Numbered from the stretch's first letter, positions 52,817 to 61,071 are shown. The stretch is 64,000 nt of DNA from Pseudosulfitobacter pseudonitzschiae (GCF_002222635.1 NZ_CP022416.1:1-64000); one strand, 5' to 3'. A program made the numbers and translations. Notes: generated by a model not told the origin, from the sequence alone.

Positions 52817-52951
52817 CCCAAGCGCACCCCAGTCGCACCAAAATACCAGCACCCTGAGAACTCGGCCGTCATCTGGTCCGGTCGTGGGCGTAAACCGCAG
52901 TGGTTCGTTGACTCGCTGAACGCTGGCAAAGACCTTAGCGGTCTGACGATG
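52817..52951 (+). pseudogene. C-terminal DNA-binding fragment of an H-NS-family protein
   Basis: In an open frame (52703-52990) only the part KPKRTPVAPKYQHPENSAVIWSGRGRKPQWFVDSLNAG is recognisable, shown by landmarks PKYQHPEN, WSGRGRKPQWF and AGKDLSGL. W-S/T-G-R-G-R-x-P-x-W-F is the H-NS/HvrA DNA-contact loop. The N-terminal oligomerisation coiled coil is absent. Upstream of 52817 and from 52952 to 53122 nothing coding is evident. Confidence 0.7.
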
Positions 52952-53147
52952 ACGTCAGTTTCACGGACCTTTTTTGCATTCCCAAGTTAAGGAAATGGCT
53001 TTTTGCTGACATTCCATTTTGCTCATGTTAGCAAAGCGGCACTTTCTTAACGCGAGGCAGGGAACATGTTAAAGCCGACCTATGCCATCCCCGTGCTGCC
53101 CCCCCGAGGCGGAAGTCGAAACGGTATTGCCATGTGTGGACGGTTCC

Positions 53148-53394
53148 TGTTTAGCAAGGTTTTTTTGACGTCATGATCATCGCGGGTTGCGGTCATGTGT
53201 CCGGCCTTTTCGCGCGGCACCGTTGGCCGCTGGCCCTGATGAAGTCCGCCTGCCAGATCCCTATCAAGTTGTCGGACTTCGTCTGTCCTGGCAATACCTC
53301 GGGGTGTTCTGGCTGCGGCTTGCTTTGATCATCATCACGTCTTTTGCCCTTGCATCTCAGTGTGCTGCGTAAACAATGCAGCGCTGTTCACTGT
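53148..53394 (-). ncRNA. Candidate seekRNA/bridge-RNA region, copy A
   Basis: Mirror image of 56381-56627. Contains the guide-like segments at 53289-53298 (RNA sense GGTATTGCCA) and 53263-53272 (RNA sense ACAACTTGAT). A 61-codon open frame over this stretch (53187-53372) has no RBS and no recognisable protein content and is read here as chance. Confidence 0.6.
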
Positions 53395-54408
53395 TTATGA
53401 GGCTCGATAGGTTCCTCCTCTCGCCAAGAGTGCCCATATGATCCGAGCGGTTTTGTTGGCCATTGCGACACTGACCAGTCGAGAGGCCTTGCGTTCTAGC
53501 AGGCTGCGGATCCAATTCGCGGTTCGCGTTTGCGTATCAGCAACACGCCTCAGAATAGCTGTGGCCCCAACCACGAGGAGTTTACGCAAATATCCGTCAC
53601 CCATTTTGGTAATACGTCCCAATCGCTCTTTGCCGCCGGATGAATTTTGTCGGGGAACCAACCCGAGAAAGGCTGCAAATTGGCGTCCGGATCGGAAGAG
53701 CGAGGGGTCCGTAACCGAAGCAGCCATCGCTGTCGCGGTCAGCACTCCAACTCCCGGAATGGTCGATAATCGCTGGCTGGTTTCACTCGAGCGATGCCAT
53801 GCAAGGATCTTGCGATCAAGTGCGCTGATTTCTTGTGTCAGACTGGTGAGTTGGCCGGCCAGACTCAGCAAAGCAGATCGGGCGACCTCTGTGATGCCGC
53901 CATTGCTGTCCTCTTCGAGTTGCTGGATCAACCCGAGAACATTCTGAGGCCTCTGTGGCGCAATGATCCCCAGCTCAGCCATATGCGCGCGCAGTGCATT
54001 TATCAGCATTGTGCGCTGCCGTACGAGAAGGTCACGGACCCGGTGCAGCATCATGGCCGCCTGCTGATCGACACTTTTTATGGCCACAAAGTGCATATTC
54101 GGGCGCGTAACAGCCTCGCAAATAGCCTCCGCATCAGCCGCATCATTCTTTTGCCGCTTAACGTAGGGTTTTACATAGGCCGGGGGAATGAGCCGCACAT
54201 CGTGGCCTAGTGCCGTGATCTCACGGGCCCAATGGTGCGACGTCGCACAAGCCTCCATGCCGATCAGGCAAGGGGGCAATTTAGCCAAGGTATCTAGGAC
54301 TGCACTCCGGCGAAGCTTCTTCTGCAGAACGGTCTGGCCTGCCGCATCGACACCGTGAAATTGAAAAACTGACTTTGCAATGTCGATTCCTATCGTTGTA
54401 ATTTCCAT
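53395..54408 (-). CDS. IS1111-group transposase, copy A
   Basis: 337 residues from ATG 54408 (AAAGGA 9 nt upstream; open to 54447). Catalytic landmarks: TIGIDIAKSVFQFHG (D), IGMEACATSHHW (E), KRQKNDAADAEAI (D,D), TIPGVGVLTATAMAA and FLGLVPRQNSSGGKERLG (Ser). Identical to the plus-strand copy at 55367-56380. Confidence 0.95.
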   Translation of the reverse strand: MEITTIGIDIAKSVFQFHGVDAAGQTVLQKKLRRSAVLDTLAKLPPCLIGMEACATSHHWAREITALGHDVRLIPPAYVKPYVKRQKNDAADAEAICEAVTRPNMHFVAIKSVDQQAAMMLHRVRDLLVRQRTMLINALRAHMAELGIIAPQRPQNVLGLIQQLEEDSNGGITEVARSALLSLAGQLTSLTQEISALDRKILAWHRSSETSQRLSTIPGVGVLTATAMAASVTDPSLFRSGRQFAAFLGLVPRQNSSGGKERLGRITKMGDGYLRKLLVVGATAILRRVADTQTRTANWIRSLLERKASRLVSVAMANKTARIIWALLARGGTYRAS

Positions 54409-54534
54409 CTGGGCGGTTCCTTTCAGAGCTGGTTCAAACACCAGCACTTTGGCACATTGCGATGCCGGTGGGTGGAACCGTCCACCTCATCAAGTTGTTG
54501 ACAGCGGATTGTGCTTCCCTGGGAAAGGTGTGGA

Positions 54535-55245
54535 TCACGCGGTCATCTCAGCGGTGTAATCGGCCCAGAGGCTGAACGCATCGTTGCGGGCGTGGCGGTA
54601 TGAGGTTGCTGTGAGTTGATAGCGCCGGGGACGGAAAATGAGGTTGATTTGGTCGTGCGCGGATAGAAACCTCTGTGCCTGCCGGTGAGACTTGAACCGA
54701 CCCATTATTTTCTCTCGTTTGCGGGTTGGCCGATGCGAAACTTCTATCGCGTTGTTTAGGCCTTTGTGGGCCCGGTGGTCAGCGTTCGGAGCCTGTGTTT
54801 TGACCGGCTTGATATAGCTGCGCAATTTGTCGGTTATGACCACCCTCGGCTCGCCAAACTGTGAAACCAATCTTTGGAAAAAGCGCTTTGCTGCTTTGGC
54901 ATTCCGAGGTGTCTGCACGAGAATATCGAGAACGTCTCCATCTGCGTCGATCGCGCGCCACAGCCAATGCTTCTTGCCACGGATCGTGATCACGATCTCA
55001 TCCATGTGCCACTTGTCGTTCGGCCGCGGACGTTCGCGGCGGATGCAATCTGCAAAATGCGACCCAAAGCGACTAACCCACAGTCGGATCGGCTCCCGGC
55101 TGACAATCACACCCCGAACAGCCAATAGGTCTTCAACATCAGCCGTGCTCAGGGCCAACCGGTGATACGCCCAGACAGCGCACGCGATGATTTCACGAGT
55201 GTAGCGGAAGCCCTTCAGGGGCGGCAAATCGGTCGGAATGTTCAT
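54535..55245 (-). CDS. IS6-family transposase inside the nested element
   Basis: 236 residues, full length. GFRYTREIIACAVWAYHRLALSTADVEDLL at the N-terminus; DDE residues D in WHMDEIVITIRG, D in VVITDKLRSYI, E in LNNAIEVSHRP. Intact, although both terminal repeats of the element are interrupted, which should stop it moving unless the compound ends are still recognised. Confidence 0.93.
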   Translation of the reverse strand: MNIPTDLPPLKGFRYTREIIACAVWAYHRLALSTADVEDLLAVRGVIVSREPIRLWVSRFGSHFADCIRRERPRPNDKWHMDEIVITIRGKKHWLWRAIDADGDVLDILVQTPRNAKAAKRFFQRLVSQFGEPRVVITDKLRSYIKPVKTQAPNADHRAHKGLNNAIEVSHRPTRKREKIMGRFKSHRQAQRFLSAHDQINLIFRPRRYQLTATSYRHARNDAFSLWADYTAEMTA

Positions 55246-55366
55246 GCGGCTGACATACCTCTACCAAACCCAGTCAACAACTTGATGAGGTGGACGGTTC
55301 CACCCACCGGCATCGCAATGTGCCAAAGTGCTGGTGTTTGAACCAGCTCTGAAAGGAACCGCCCAG

Positions 55367-56380
55367 ATGGAAATTACAACGATAGGAATCGACATTGCAA
55401 AGTCAGTTTTTCAATTTCACGGTGTCGATGCGGCAGGCCAGACCGTTCTGCAGAAGAAGCTTCGCCGGAGTGCAGTCCTAGATACCTTGGCTAAATTGCC
55501 CCCTTGCCTGATCGGCATGGAGGCTTGTGCGACGTCGCACCATTGGGCCCGTGAGATCACGGCACTAGGCCACGATGTGCGGCTCATTCCCCCGGCCTAT
55601 GTAAAACCCTACGTTAAGCGGCAAAAGAATGATGCGGCTGATGCGGAGGCTATTTGCGAGGCTGTTACGCGCCCGAATATGCACTTTGTGGCCATAAAAA
55701 GTGTCGATCAGCAGGCGGCCATGATGCTGCACCGGGTCCGTGACCTTCTCGTACGGCAGCGCACAATGCTGATAAATGCACTGCGCGCGCATATGGCTGA
55801 GCTGGGGATCATTGCGCCACAGAGGCCTCAGAATGTTCTCGGGTTGATCCAGCAACTCGAAGAGGACAGCAATGGCGGCATCACAGAGGTCGCCCGATCT
55901 GCTTTGCTGAGTCTGGCCGGCCAACTCACCAGTCTGACACAAGAAATCAGCGCACTTGATCGCAAGATCCTTGCATGGCATCGCTCGAGTGAAACCAGCC
56001 AGCGATTATCGACCATTCCGGGAGTTGGAGTGCTGACCGCGACAGCGATGGCTGCTTCGGTTACGGACCCCTCGCTCTTCCGATCCGGACGCCAATTTGC
56101 AGCCTTTCTCGGGTTGGTTCCCCGACAAAATTCATCCGGCGGCAAAGAGCGATTGGGACGTATTACCAAAATGGGTGACGGATATTTGCGTAAACTCCTC
56201 GTGGTTGGGGCCACAGCTATTCTGAGGCGTGTTGCTGATACGCAAACGCGAACCGCGAATTGGATCCGCAGCCTGCTAGAACGCAAGGCCTCTCGACTGG
56301 TCAGTGTCGCAATGGCCAACAAAACCGCTCGGATCATATGGGCACTCTTGGCGAGAGGAGGAACCTATCGAGCCTCATAA
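55367..56380 (+). CDS. IS1111-group transposase, copy B
   Basis: 337 residues, same sequence as copy A. ATG 55367 follows GAAAGGAACC. All four DEDD residues and the C-terminal serine are present. Stop at 56380 is followed by non-coding DNA that carries the putative guide RNA. Confidence 0.95.
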   Translation: MEITTIGIDIAKSVFQFHGVDAAGQTVLQKKLRRSAVLDTLAKLPPCLIGMEACATSHHWAREITALGHDVRLIPPAYVKPYVKRQKNDAADAEAICEAVTRPNMHFVAIKSVDQQAAMMLHRVRDLLVRQRTMLINALRAHMAELGIIAPQRPQNVLGLIQQLEEDSNGGITEVARSALLSLAGQLTSLTQEISALDRKILAWHRSSETSQRLSTIPGVGVLTATAMAASVTDPSLFRSGRQFAAFLGLVPRQNSSGGKERLGRITKMGDGYLRKLLVVGATAILRRVADTQTRTANWIRSLLERKASRLVSVAMANKTARIIWALLARGGTYRAS

Positions 56381-56627
56381 ACAGTGAACAGCGCTGCATT
56401 GTTTACGCAGCACACTGAGATGCAAGGGCAAAAGACGTGATGATGATCAAAGCAAGCCGCAGCCAGAACACCCCGAGGTATTGCCAGGACAGACGAAGTC
56501 CGACAACTTGATAGGGATCTGGCAGGCGGACTTCATCAGGGCCAGCGGCCAACGGTGCCGCGCGAAAAGGCCGGACACATGACCGCAACCCGCGATGATC
56601 ATGACGTCAAAAAAACCTTGCTAAACA
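56381..56627 (+). ncRNA. Candidate seekRNA/bridge-RNA region, copy B
   Basis: 3' non-coding region of the IS1111 element. GGTATTGCCA (56477-56486) is the reverse complement of the 3' target half TGGCAATACC (56643-56652). ACAACTTGAT (56503-56512) equals the 5' target half (55277-55286). The second sits at the start of a 24-nt loop closed by the 8-bp stem GAAGTCCG (56495-56502) / CGGACTTC (56527-56534). Two target-matching arms of opposite sense next to a stem-loop is the expected design of an IS1111 seekRNA. Transcript limits are not known. Confidence 0.7.
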
Positions 56628-56749
56628 GGAACCGTCCACACATGGCAATACCAGGCAGCATGATCTTCCAGCCAGACAGGGGTTGTTCATATCGCATCAA
56701 TTAACGCAGCAGAACACCGTGTGAACATTAACCTTTGTCACCCGCCCGA

Positions 56750-57910
56750 TTACAGCGCCTCGACTATGGTGACGTTGGCGATGCCGCCGCCTTCGCACAT
56801 GGTTTGCAGGCCGTACTTACGCCCGCTGGCGTGCAAGGCGTGCACCAGTGTCGTCATCAGCTTGGCCCCTGAGGCACCAAGTGGATGCCCCAGCGCAATC
56901 GCACCGCCGTTCACGTTCAGTTTGGCCGGATCGGCGTTCAACTCTTTCAGCCACGCCAACGGGATCGGGGCAAAGGCTTCGTTCACCTCGTACAGGTCGA
57001 TATCGTCGATCTTCATGCCCGCCCGTTCCAGCGCACGTCGGGTGCCGGCAATCGGCTCTTCCAGCATGATCACCGGGTCGCCCGCAGTCACGGTCAGGTT
57101 CACGATCCGCGCCACGGGCGTCAAACCGTGTTTCTTCAACGCGGCTTCGCCGACCACCAGAACACCCGCAGCGCCGTCACAGATTTGCGAGGCGTTGGCG
57201 GCGGTGATCATGCCGCCCTCTTCCAGCAGACGCACGCTGCCGATGCTGTCCAGCGTTGCGTCGGCGCGGATACCTTCGTCGCGCGTGTGCAACCCGCCCT
57301 CGATGGCCAGCGGCACGATCTCGGCGTCGAATGCGCCTGCTTCGGCGGCTTGTGCCGCGCGATGGTGGCTTTCCAGCGCAAAGCGGTCCAGCGTCTCGCG
57401 GTCAAAGCCGTATTTGTGCGCGATCATCTCGGCGCCTTTGAACTGGCTGAAATCCCTGGTGCCGAACCGCTCAGCGATCCGGTCGGAAAACGGACCTTCG
57501 CCCAGACCTTCCTGCATATGGAATTTCACGTTCGAGAACATCGGCACGCGGGTCATGCTTTCAACGCCCATCGCGATCACCACGTCCTGCGTTCCCGACA
57601 TCACCGCTTGCGCTGCAAATTGCACCGCCTGTTGCGAACTGCCGCACTGGCGGTCGATGGTCACGGCGGGCACCGATTGTGGCAAGTTCGACGCCATGAC
57701 GCAGTTGCGCCCAAAGGCAAAGGCCTGTTCGCCCGCCTGAGTCACGCAGCCGACGATCACGTCGTCCACCGCGGCGGGGTCTATTCCCGAGCGGTCGATC
57801 AACGCATTGATAACTTCGCCGCCCATGTCAGCGGGATGCCAGCCTGCCAGCGCGCCATTGCGGCGTCCCCCTGCGGTGCGTGCGGTTGTGACAATATATG
57901 CTTCAGCCAT
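56750..57910 (-). CDS. Acetyl-CoA C-acyltransferase (thiolase)
   Basis: 386 residues. Catalytic residues: C89 in TIDRQCGSSQQAV, H342 in GGAIALGHPLGASGA and C372 in MCEGGGIANVTIVEAL. The FadA/PcaF type that cleaves 3-ketoacyl-CoA with CoA. Last gene of a minus-strand operon, 31 nt after the kinase gene. Confidence 0.93.
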   Translation of the reverse strand: MAEAYIVTTARTAGGRRNGALAGWHPADMGGEVINALIDRSGIDPAAVDDVIVGCVTQAGEQAFAFGRNCVMASNLPQSVPAVTIDRQCGSSQQAVQFAAQAVMSGTQDVVIAMGVESMTRVPMFSNVKFHMQEGLGEGPFSDRIAERFGTRDFSQFKGAEMIAHKYGFDRETLDRFALESHHRAAQAAEAGAFDAEIVPLAIEGGLHTRDEGIRADATLDSIGSVRLLEEGGMITAANASQICDGAAGVLVVGEAALKKHGLTPVARIVNLTVTAGDPVIMLEEPIAGTRRALERAGMKIDDIDLYEVNEAFAPIPLAWLKELNADPAKLNVNGGAIALGHPLGASGAKLMTTLVHALHASGRKYGLQTMCEGGGIANVTIVEAL

Positions 57911-57941
57911 TTGGTGTCTCCTGAGAATCCGGTGATGGGGC

Positions 57942-59024
57942 TCATCTACAAGCGTCCATCGCCTCTTGCGCCAGTGTCAGCAAGCGCGGATAGGCAACAA
58001 GTCGCTCCGCCGCATGTGCGGACGAGGCCTGTCCGCGCGCGACGCGCCCCTTAATGCCGTGAAAGATCGCCGCCATCCGGAAAAAGTTGAAGGCGATGTA
58101 AAAGTCGTAATTCGGAATGCCCGTGCGCCCGGTGTTGGCGCAATATTCCGCGATGTACTCTGCCTCGGTCGGCAGCGACAGGATCGTGGGGTCCACCCCG
58201 CCCAGACCGGCCACGATCTCGGGTGGCATCCGGTACATCAGCGCATGATAGGCGAAATCCGCCAGCGGATGCCCCAGCGTCGAGAGCTCCCAGTCCAGCA
58301 CCGCCAAAACCCGCGGTTCCGTTGGGTGGAAGATCAGGTTGTCACAGCGGAAATCCCCGTGAACGATAGTGTTTTCGTCACCTTCGGGGATCGCCGCAGG
58401 CAACCATTCAATCAGCCGGTCCATGATCGCGTCACGGCCCGCGTCGGTGTCAGCCAGATAGCTTTTCGTCCAGCGCCCGATCTGGCGTTCAAAATAATTG
58501 CCCCGACGGCCATAGTCGCCCAAACCAATCGCCTCGGGGTCGTAGGAGTGCAGCTGCGCCAGCACCCGGTTCATTTCCGAGAAATAGGCCGCGCGCTTTG
58601 GCGCGGGCACATCGCGGAACCCGGCATCCCAGAAAATCCGCCCCTCGACCATGTCCATGACAAAAAACATCGATCCCACAATGCTTTCGTCAGTACACAG
58701 CCCATGCACCTTAGCCACCGGATACCCCTGCGCATGCAACGCGCTCAGCACCCGTGCCTCACGATCCACCGCATGGGCACCCTTGGCCAGTTGCCCCGGC
58801 GGTTTGCGCCGCAGGACATAGTCGCCGCTGTCGGCCACCAGCTTGAAGGTCGGGTTGGATTGCCCACCCTTGAACTTGAATAGCTTCACAGGTCCACGGA
58901 ACCCGGCCACGTTATCCTGAAGCCATTCGGTCAGCCGGTCCATATCAAAGCCATGGTCCGGACCGACCGGATCGACTCCGGCATTGGCGTCTGCGCTTAG
59001 GGCATCACTGGAGGCGTCGCTCAT
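57942..59024 (-). CDS. APH-fold phosphotransferase (ACAD10/11- and LvaA-like)
   Basis: 360 residues from ATG 59024, which overlaps the dehydrogenase stop (ATGA); the longer frame upstream is a shadow of that gene. Kinase motifs: FKGGQSNPTFKLVADSGDYVLRRKPPG (nucleotide loop), catalytic loop NTIVHGDFRCDNLIF and metal Asp VLDWELSTLGHPLADFAY. In animals this domain is fused to an acyl-CoA dehydrogenase (ACAD10/11) and phosphorylates 4-hydroxyacyl-CoAs; LvaA of Pseudomonas does the same in levulinate breakdown. Here it is a separate, coupled gene. Confidence 0.88.
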   Translation of the reverse strand: MSDASSDALSADANAGVDPVGPDHGFDMDRLTEWLQDNVAGFRGPVKLFKFKGGQSNPTFKLVADSGDYVLRRKPPGQLAKGAHAVDREARVLSALHAQGYPVAKVHGLCTDESIVGSMFFVMDMVEGRIFWDAGFRDVPAPKRAAYFSEMNRVLAQLHSYDPEAIGLGDYGRRGNYFERQIGRWTKSYLADTDAGRDAIMDRLIEWLPAAIPEGDENTIVHGDFRCDNLIFHPTEPRVLAVLDWELSTLGHPLADFAYHALMYRMPPEIVAGLGGVDPTILSLPTEAEYIAEYCANTGRTGIPNYDFYIAFNFFRMAAIFHGIKGRVARGQASSAHAAERLVAYPRLLTLAQEAMDACR

Positions 59025-60211
59025 GCTTCGTTTGCCTTTCGCCAATCGCGCTTGATCTTTTTCGCCAGGCTCCATTTGTGAACCTCGGTCGGGCCGTCGT
59101 AGATGCGGAAGGCGCGGATTTCGCGGAACACCTGTTCGACAATGGTGTCCTGCGTGACCCCCTGCCCGCCCATGACCTGCACACAACGGTCGGCCACACG
59201 CATCAGCGCCTCGGAGACGGCCACCTTGGTCATCGAGCTTTCGGCGGTGCCCAGAACGCCGGTGTCCAGGATATCGGCACACCAATAGATCATCAGTTCG
59301 GCCTGTTTGAGGTCGATCAGGTTCTCGGCCAGCATAAAGCCGACACCTTCGTGATCGACCAGCGGTTTGCCGAATGCCATGCGACGGTTGGCATAATCGC
59401 TGGCGATTTCATTGGCGCGGATGCAGGCCCCCAGCCAGCGCATGCAATGGGTCAGGCGGGCGGGCGACAGGCGCACCTGAGCGTAGTGGAATCCCTCGCC
59501 GCTTTGACCCAGCATCTGGCTGGCGGGCACCCGCAGGTTGTCGATGCTGATTACCGCATGACCGCCGGGCATAGAGCTGTCGATGGTGTCCATCACCCGT
59601 TCAATGCGGATTGCGGGATCGGGCAGATCGACCAGAAACATGCAGGCCCCATCGTCCGACTTGGCCATGACAATGCCCAAACCGGCCCCTTCCGCCCCGG
59701 TGATATAGGTTTTGCGTCCGTTGATGACCCAGTGGTTGCCATCCATCTTGCAGGTGGTCTGCATCATCATCGGATCGGACCCTGCCCCGCCGTCGTCGGC
59801 CGGTTCGGTCATGAAAAACGCCGACCGCATTTCGCCGCGCACCATCGGGTCAAGGAACCGTTCTTTCAACTCGGGCGAGGCTTCCTTGCCCAGCAGATAC
59901 ATGTTCCCCTCGTCGGGGGCGGCGACGTTGCAGGCCACCGGCCCCAGCGGCGACAACCCCGACCGGATCAGCACGGCAGCGGTTTCCAGATGGGTCAGGT
60001 GGTCGCCGCCCTCAAGGATATGCGGCGTCAACACACCGGCCTCGCGCGCCTTGGCCTTCATCTCGTTGGCCAGTGCGTCGGTGGGGCCGTGCGACGTCTT
60101 GCGCGGGTCTTTCTCGTAGGGCGCGATCGTTTCGCGCACAAAGTTCTCCACGCGGTCGGCAATCTCCAGCGCGCGGTCAGTCATGCGGGTGTTGTCGAGG
60201 GTAAAGCTCAT
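59021..60211 (-). CDS. Acyl-CoA dehydrogenase family protein (ACAD10/11-, LvaC-like)
   Basis: 396 residues. Landmarks: FFMTEPADDGGAGSDP (FAD/acyl site), HWVINGRKTYITGAEGA, QVMGGQGVTQDTIVEQVFREIRAFRIYDGPTEVHKWSLAKK. The I-Y-D-G-P-x-E-V-H ending is typical of the ACAD10/11 branch rather than of ordinary medium-chain enzymes (Y-E-G-T). With the kinase it may eliminate phosphate from 4-phosphoacyl-CoA to give an enoyl-CoA. 4-nt overlaps with both neighbours. Confidence 0.9.
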   Translation of the reverse strand: MSFTLDNTRMTDRALEIADRVENFVRETIAPYEKDPRKTSHGPTDALANEMKAKAREAGVLTPHILEGGDHLTHLETAAVLIRSGLSPLGPVACNVAAPDEGNMYLLGKEASPELKERFLDPMVRGEMRSAFFMTEPADDGGAGSDPMMMQTTCKMDGNHWVINGRKTYITGAEGAGLGIVMAKSDDGACMFLVDLPDPAIRIERVMDTIDSSMPGGHAVISIDNLRVPASQMLGQSGEGFHYAQVRLSPARLTHCMRWLGACIRANEIASDYANRRMAFGKPLVDHEGVGFMLAENLIDLKQAELMIYWCADILDTGVLGTAESSMTKVAVSEALMRVADRCVQVMGGQGVTQDTIVEQVFREIRAFRIYDGPTEVHKWSLAKKIKRDWRKANEA

Positions 60212-60969
60212 TTCGGTGCCATTCTGATTGCGCCGTCCAGGCGGATCGTCTCGCCATTCAGCATGATGTTGGTCACGATGCTTTGCACCATGGCAGCAAA
60301 TTCGGTCGGGTTGCCCAGACGCGGCGGGAACGGCACCTGACGGCCAAGGCTGTCTTGTGCCTCTTGCGGCAGCGACGCCATCAGCGGGGTCAGGAACAGA
60401 CCCGGTGCGATGGTCATGACACGGATGCCATAACGGGCCAGCTCGCGCGCGACAGGCAGGGTCATTCCGACGATGCCGCCCTTGGACGCAGCATAGGCCG
60501 CCTGCCCGATCTGCCCGTCAAATGCCGCGACAGACGCCGTGTTGATAATCACGCCGCGCTCTTCCCCGATGAGGTCGGCGGTGTGCAGGCTGGCTGCAAA
60601 TTTCGACAGCACATTAAACGACCCGAACAGGTTCACATTCACGATGGACGTGAAATCCTTCAGCGGAATAGCATTCCCCTCGCGGTCGATCACCTTTTTG
60701 GGCGGCCCGATGCCCGCGCAGTTCACCAGAATCCGCGCCTTGCCATGCACACCTTCGGCCTCGGCGATGGCCGCTTCAACGTTGCTTTCATCGGTGACAT
60801 TCACCTTGATAAAAGTGCCGCCGATCTCGGCGGCCTTCGCCTTGCCCAGCTCCTCGTTCAGATCGAAAATCGCGACCTTGGCGCCGACCTGTGCCAGCAT
60901 GTCGGCGGTTGCACCGCCCAGCCCCGATGCGCCGCCCGTTACGATTGCGGCCTGCCCTTTGATGTCCAT
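60208..60969 (-). CDS. Short-chain dehydrogenase (3-hydroxyacyl-CoA dehydrogenase type)
   Basis: 253 residues. TGGASGLGGATADML (NAD-binding Gly motif), NCAGIGPP, Ser in IINTASVAA, and YAASKGG (catalytic Tyr and Lys). Closest in pattern to type 2 (HSD17B10-like) 3-hydroxyacyl-CoA dehydrogenases: ERGVIINTASVAAFDGQIGQAAY is written here as landmarks GVIINTASVAA and DGQIGQAAY. Overlaps the dehydrogenase gene by 4 nt. Confidence 0.92.
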   Translation of the reverse strand: MDIKGQAAIVTGGASGLGGATADMLAQVGAKVAIFDLNEELGKAKAAEIGGTFIKVNVTDESNVEAAIAEAEGVHGKARILVNCAGIGPPKKVIDREGNAIPLKDFTSIVNVNLFGSFNVLSKFAASLHTADLIGEERGVIINTASVAAFDGQIGQAAYAASKGGIVGMTLPVARELARYGIRVMTIAPGLFLTPLMASLPQEAQDSLGRQVPFPPRLGNPTEFAAMVQSIVTNIMLNGETIRLDGAIRMAPK

Positions 60970-61071
60970 ATTTTATCCTTTGTCGTTCATGCTGTTGACC
61001 GATTGTCTGGCCAACACGCGTCGTTCAATTTGCGTTTGATCAGGTCCGGGGGGAACGCCCCGTGGTTTCAG

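Larger units (their letters stand above)
53131..54490 (-). mobile_element. IS1111-group element, copy A
   Basis: Bounded by the repeated core CAT (53131-53133, 54488-54490). Subterminal inverted repeats GTGGACGGTTCC (53136-53147) and GGAACCGTCCAC (54474-54485) lie 2 nt inside the core. Transposase reads leftward with about 247 bp of non-coding DNA on its 3' side. Sequence-identical to copy B as far as can be read. Confidence 0.85.
55285..56644 (+). mobile_element. IS1111-group element, copy B
   Basis: Bounded by core ATG at 55285-55287 and 56642-56644; subterminal repeats at 55290-55301 and 56628-56639. The motif CGGCATCGCAATGTGCCA at 55308-55325 also occurs in the other IS1111 at 44366-44383 (complement). 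Orientation is opposite to copy A because the IS6 ends it occupies are inverted. Confidence 0.85.
53123..56652. mobile_element. IS6-family element with an IS1111 element inserted in each terminal repeat (nested, 3530 bp)
   Basis: Positions 53123-54502 and 55273-56652 appear to be perfect 1380-bp inverted repeats (mirror sum 109775), with 770 bp containing an IS6 transposase between. Removing one IS1111 (1357 bp) from each side gives an 816-bp IS6 element whose ends are GGTATTGCC, core ATC, AAGTTGTTGAC on both sides. This begins with the GG usual in IS6 and is the size of the other IS6 here (817 bp). The outermost identity stops exactly at GG. Flanks GTCGAAAC and AGGCAGCA differ, so no 8-bp duplication remains. 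Confidence 0.85.

Noticed and set aside
53187-53372. 61-codon open frame present in both inverted arms (also 56403-56588)
   Set aside because: It lies in the 3' non-coding region of the IS1111 element, has no Shine-Dalgarno and has low-complexity content; its duplication follows from the IS duplication. Better read as guide-RNA DNA.
53395-56380. Composite transposon carrying cargo between two IS1111 copies
   Set aside because: The DNA between them is only an IS6 element; reconstruction shows the IS1111s lie inside its terminal repeats, so there is no cargo.
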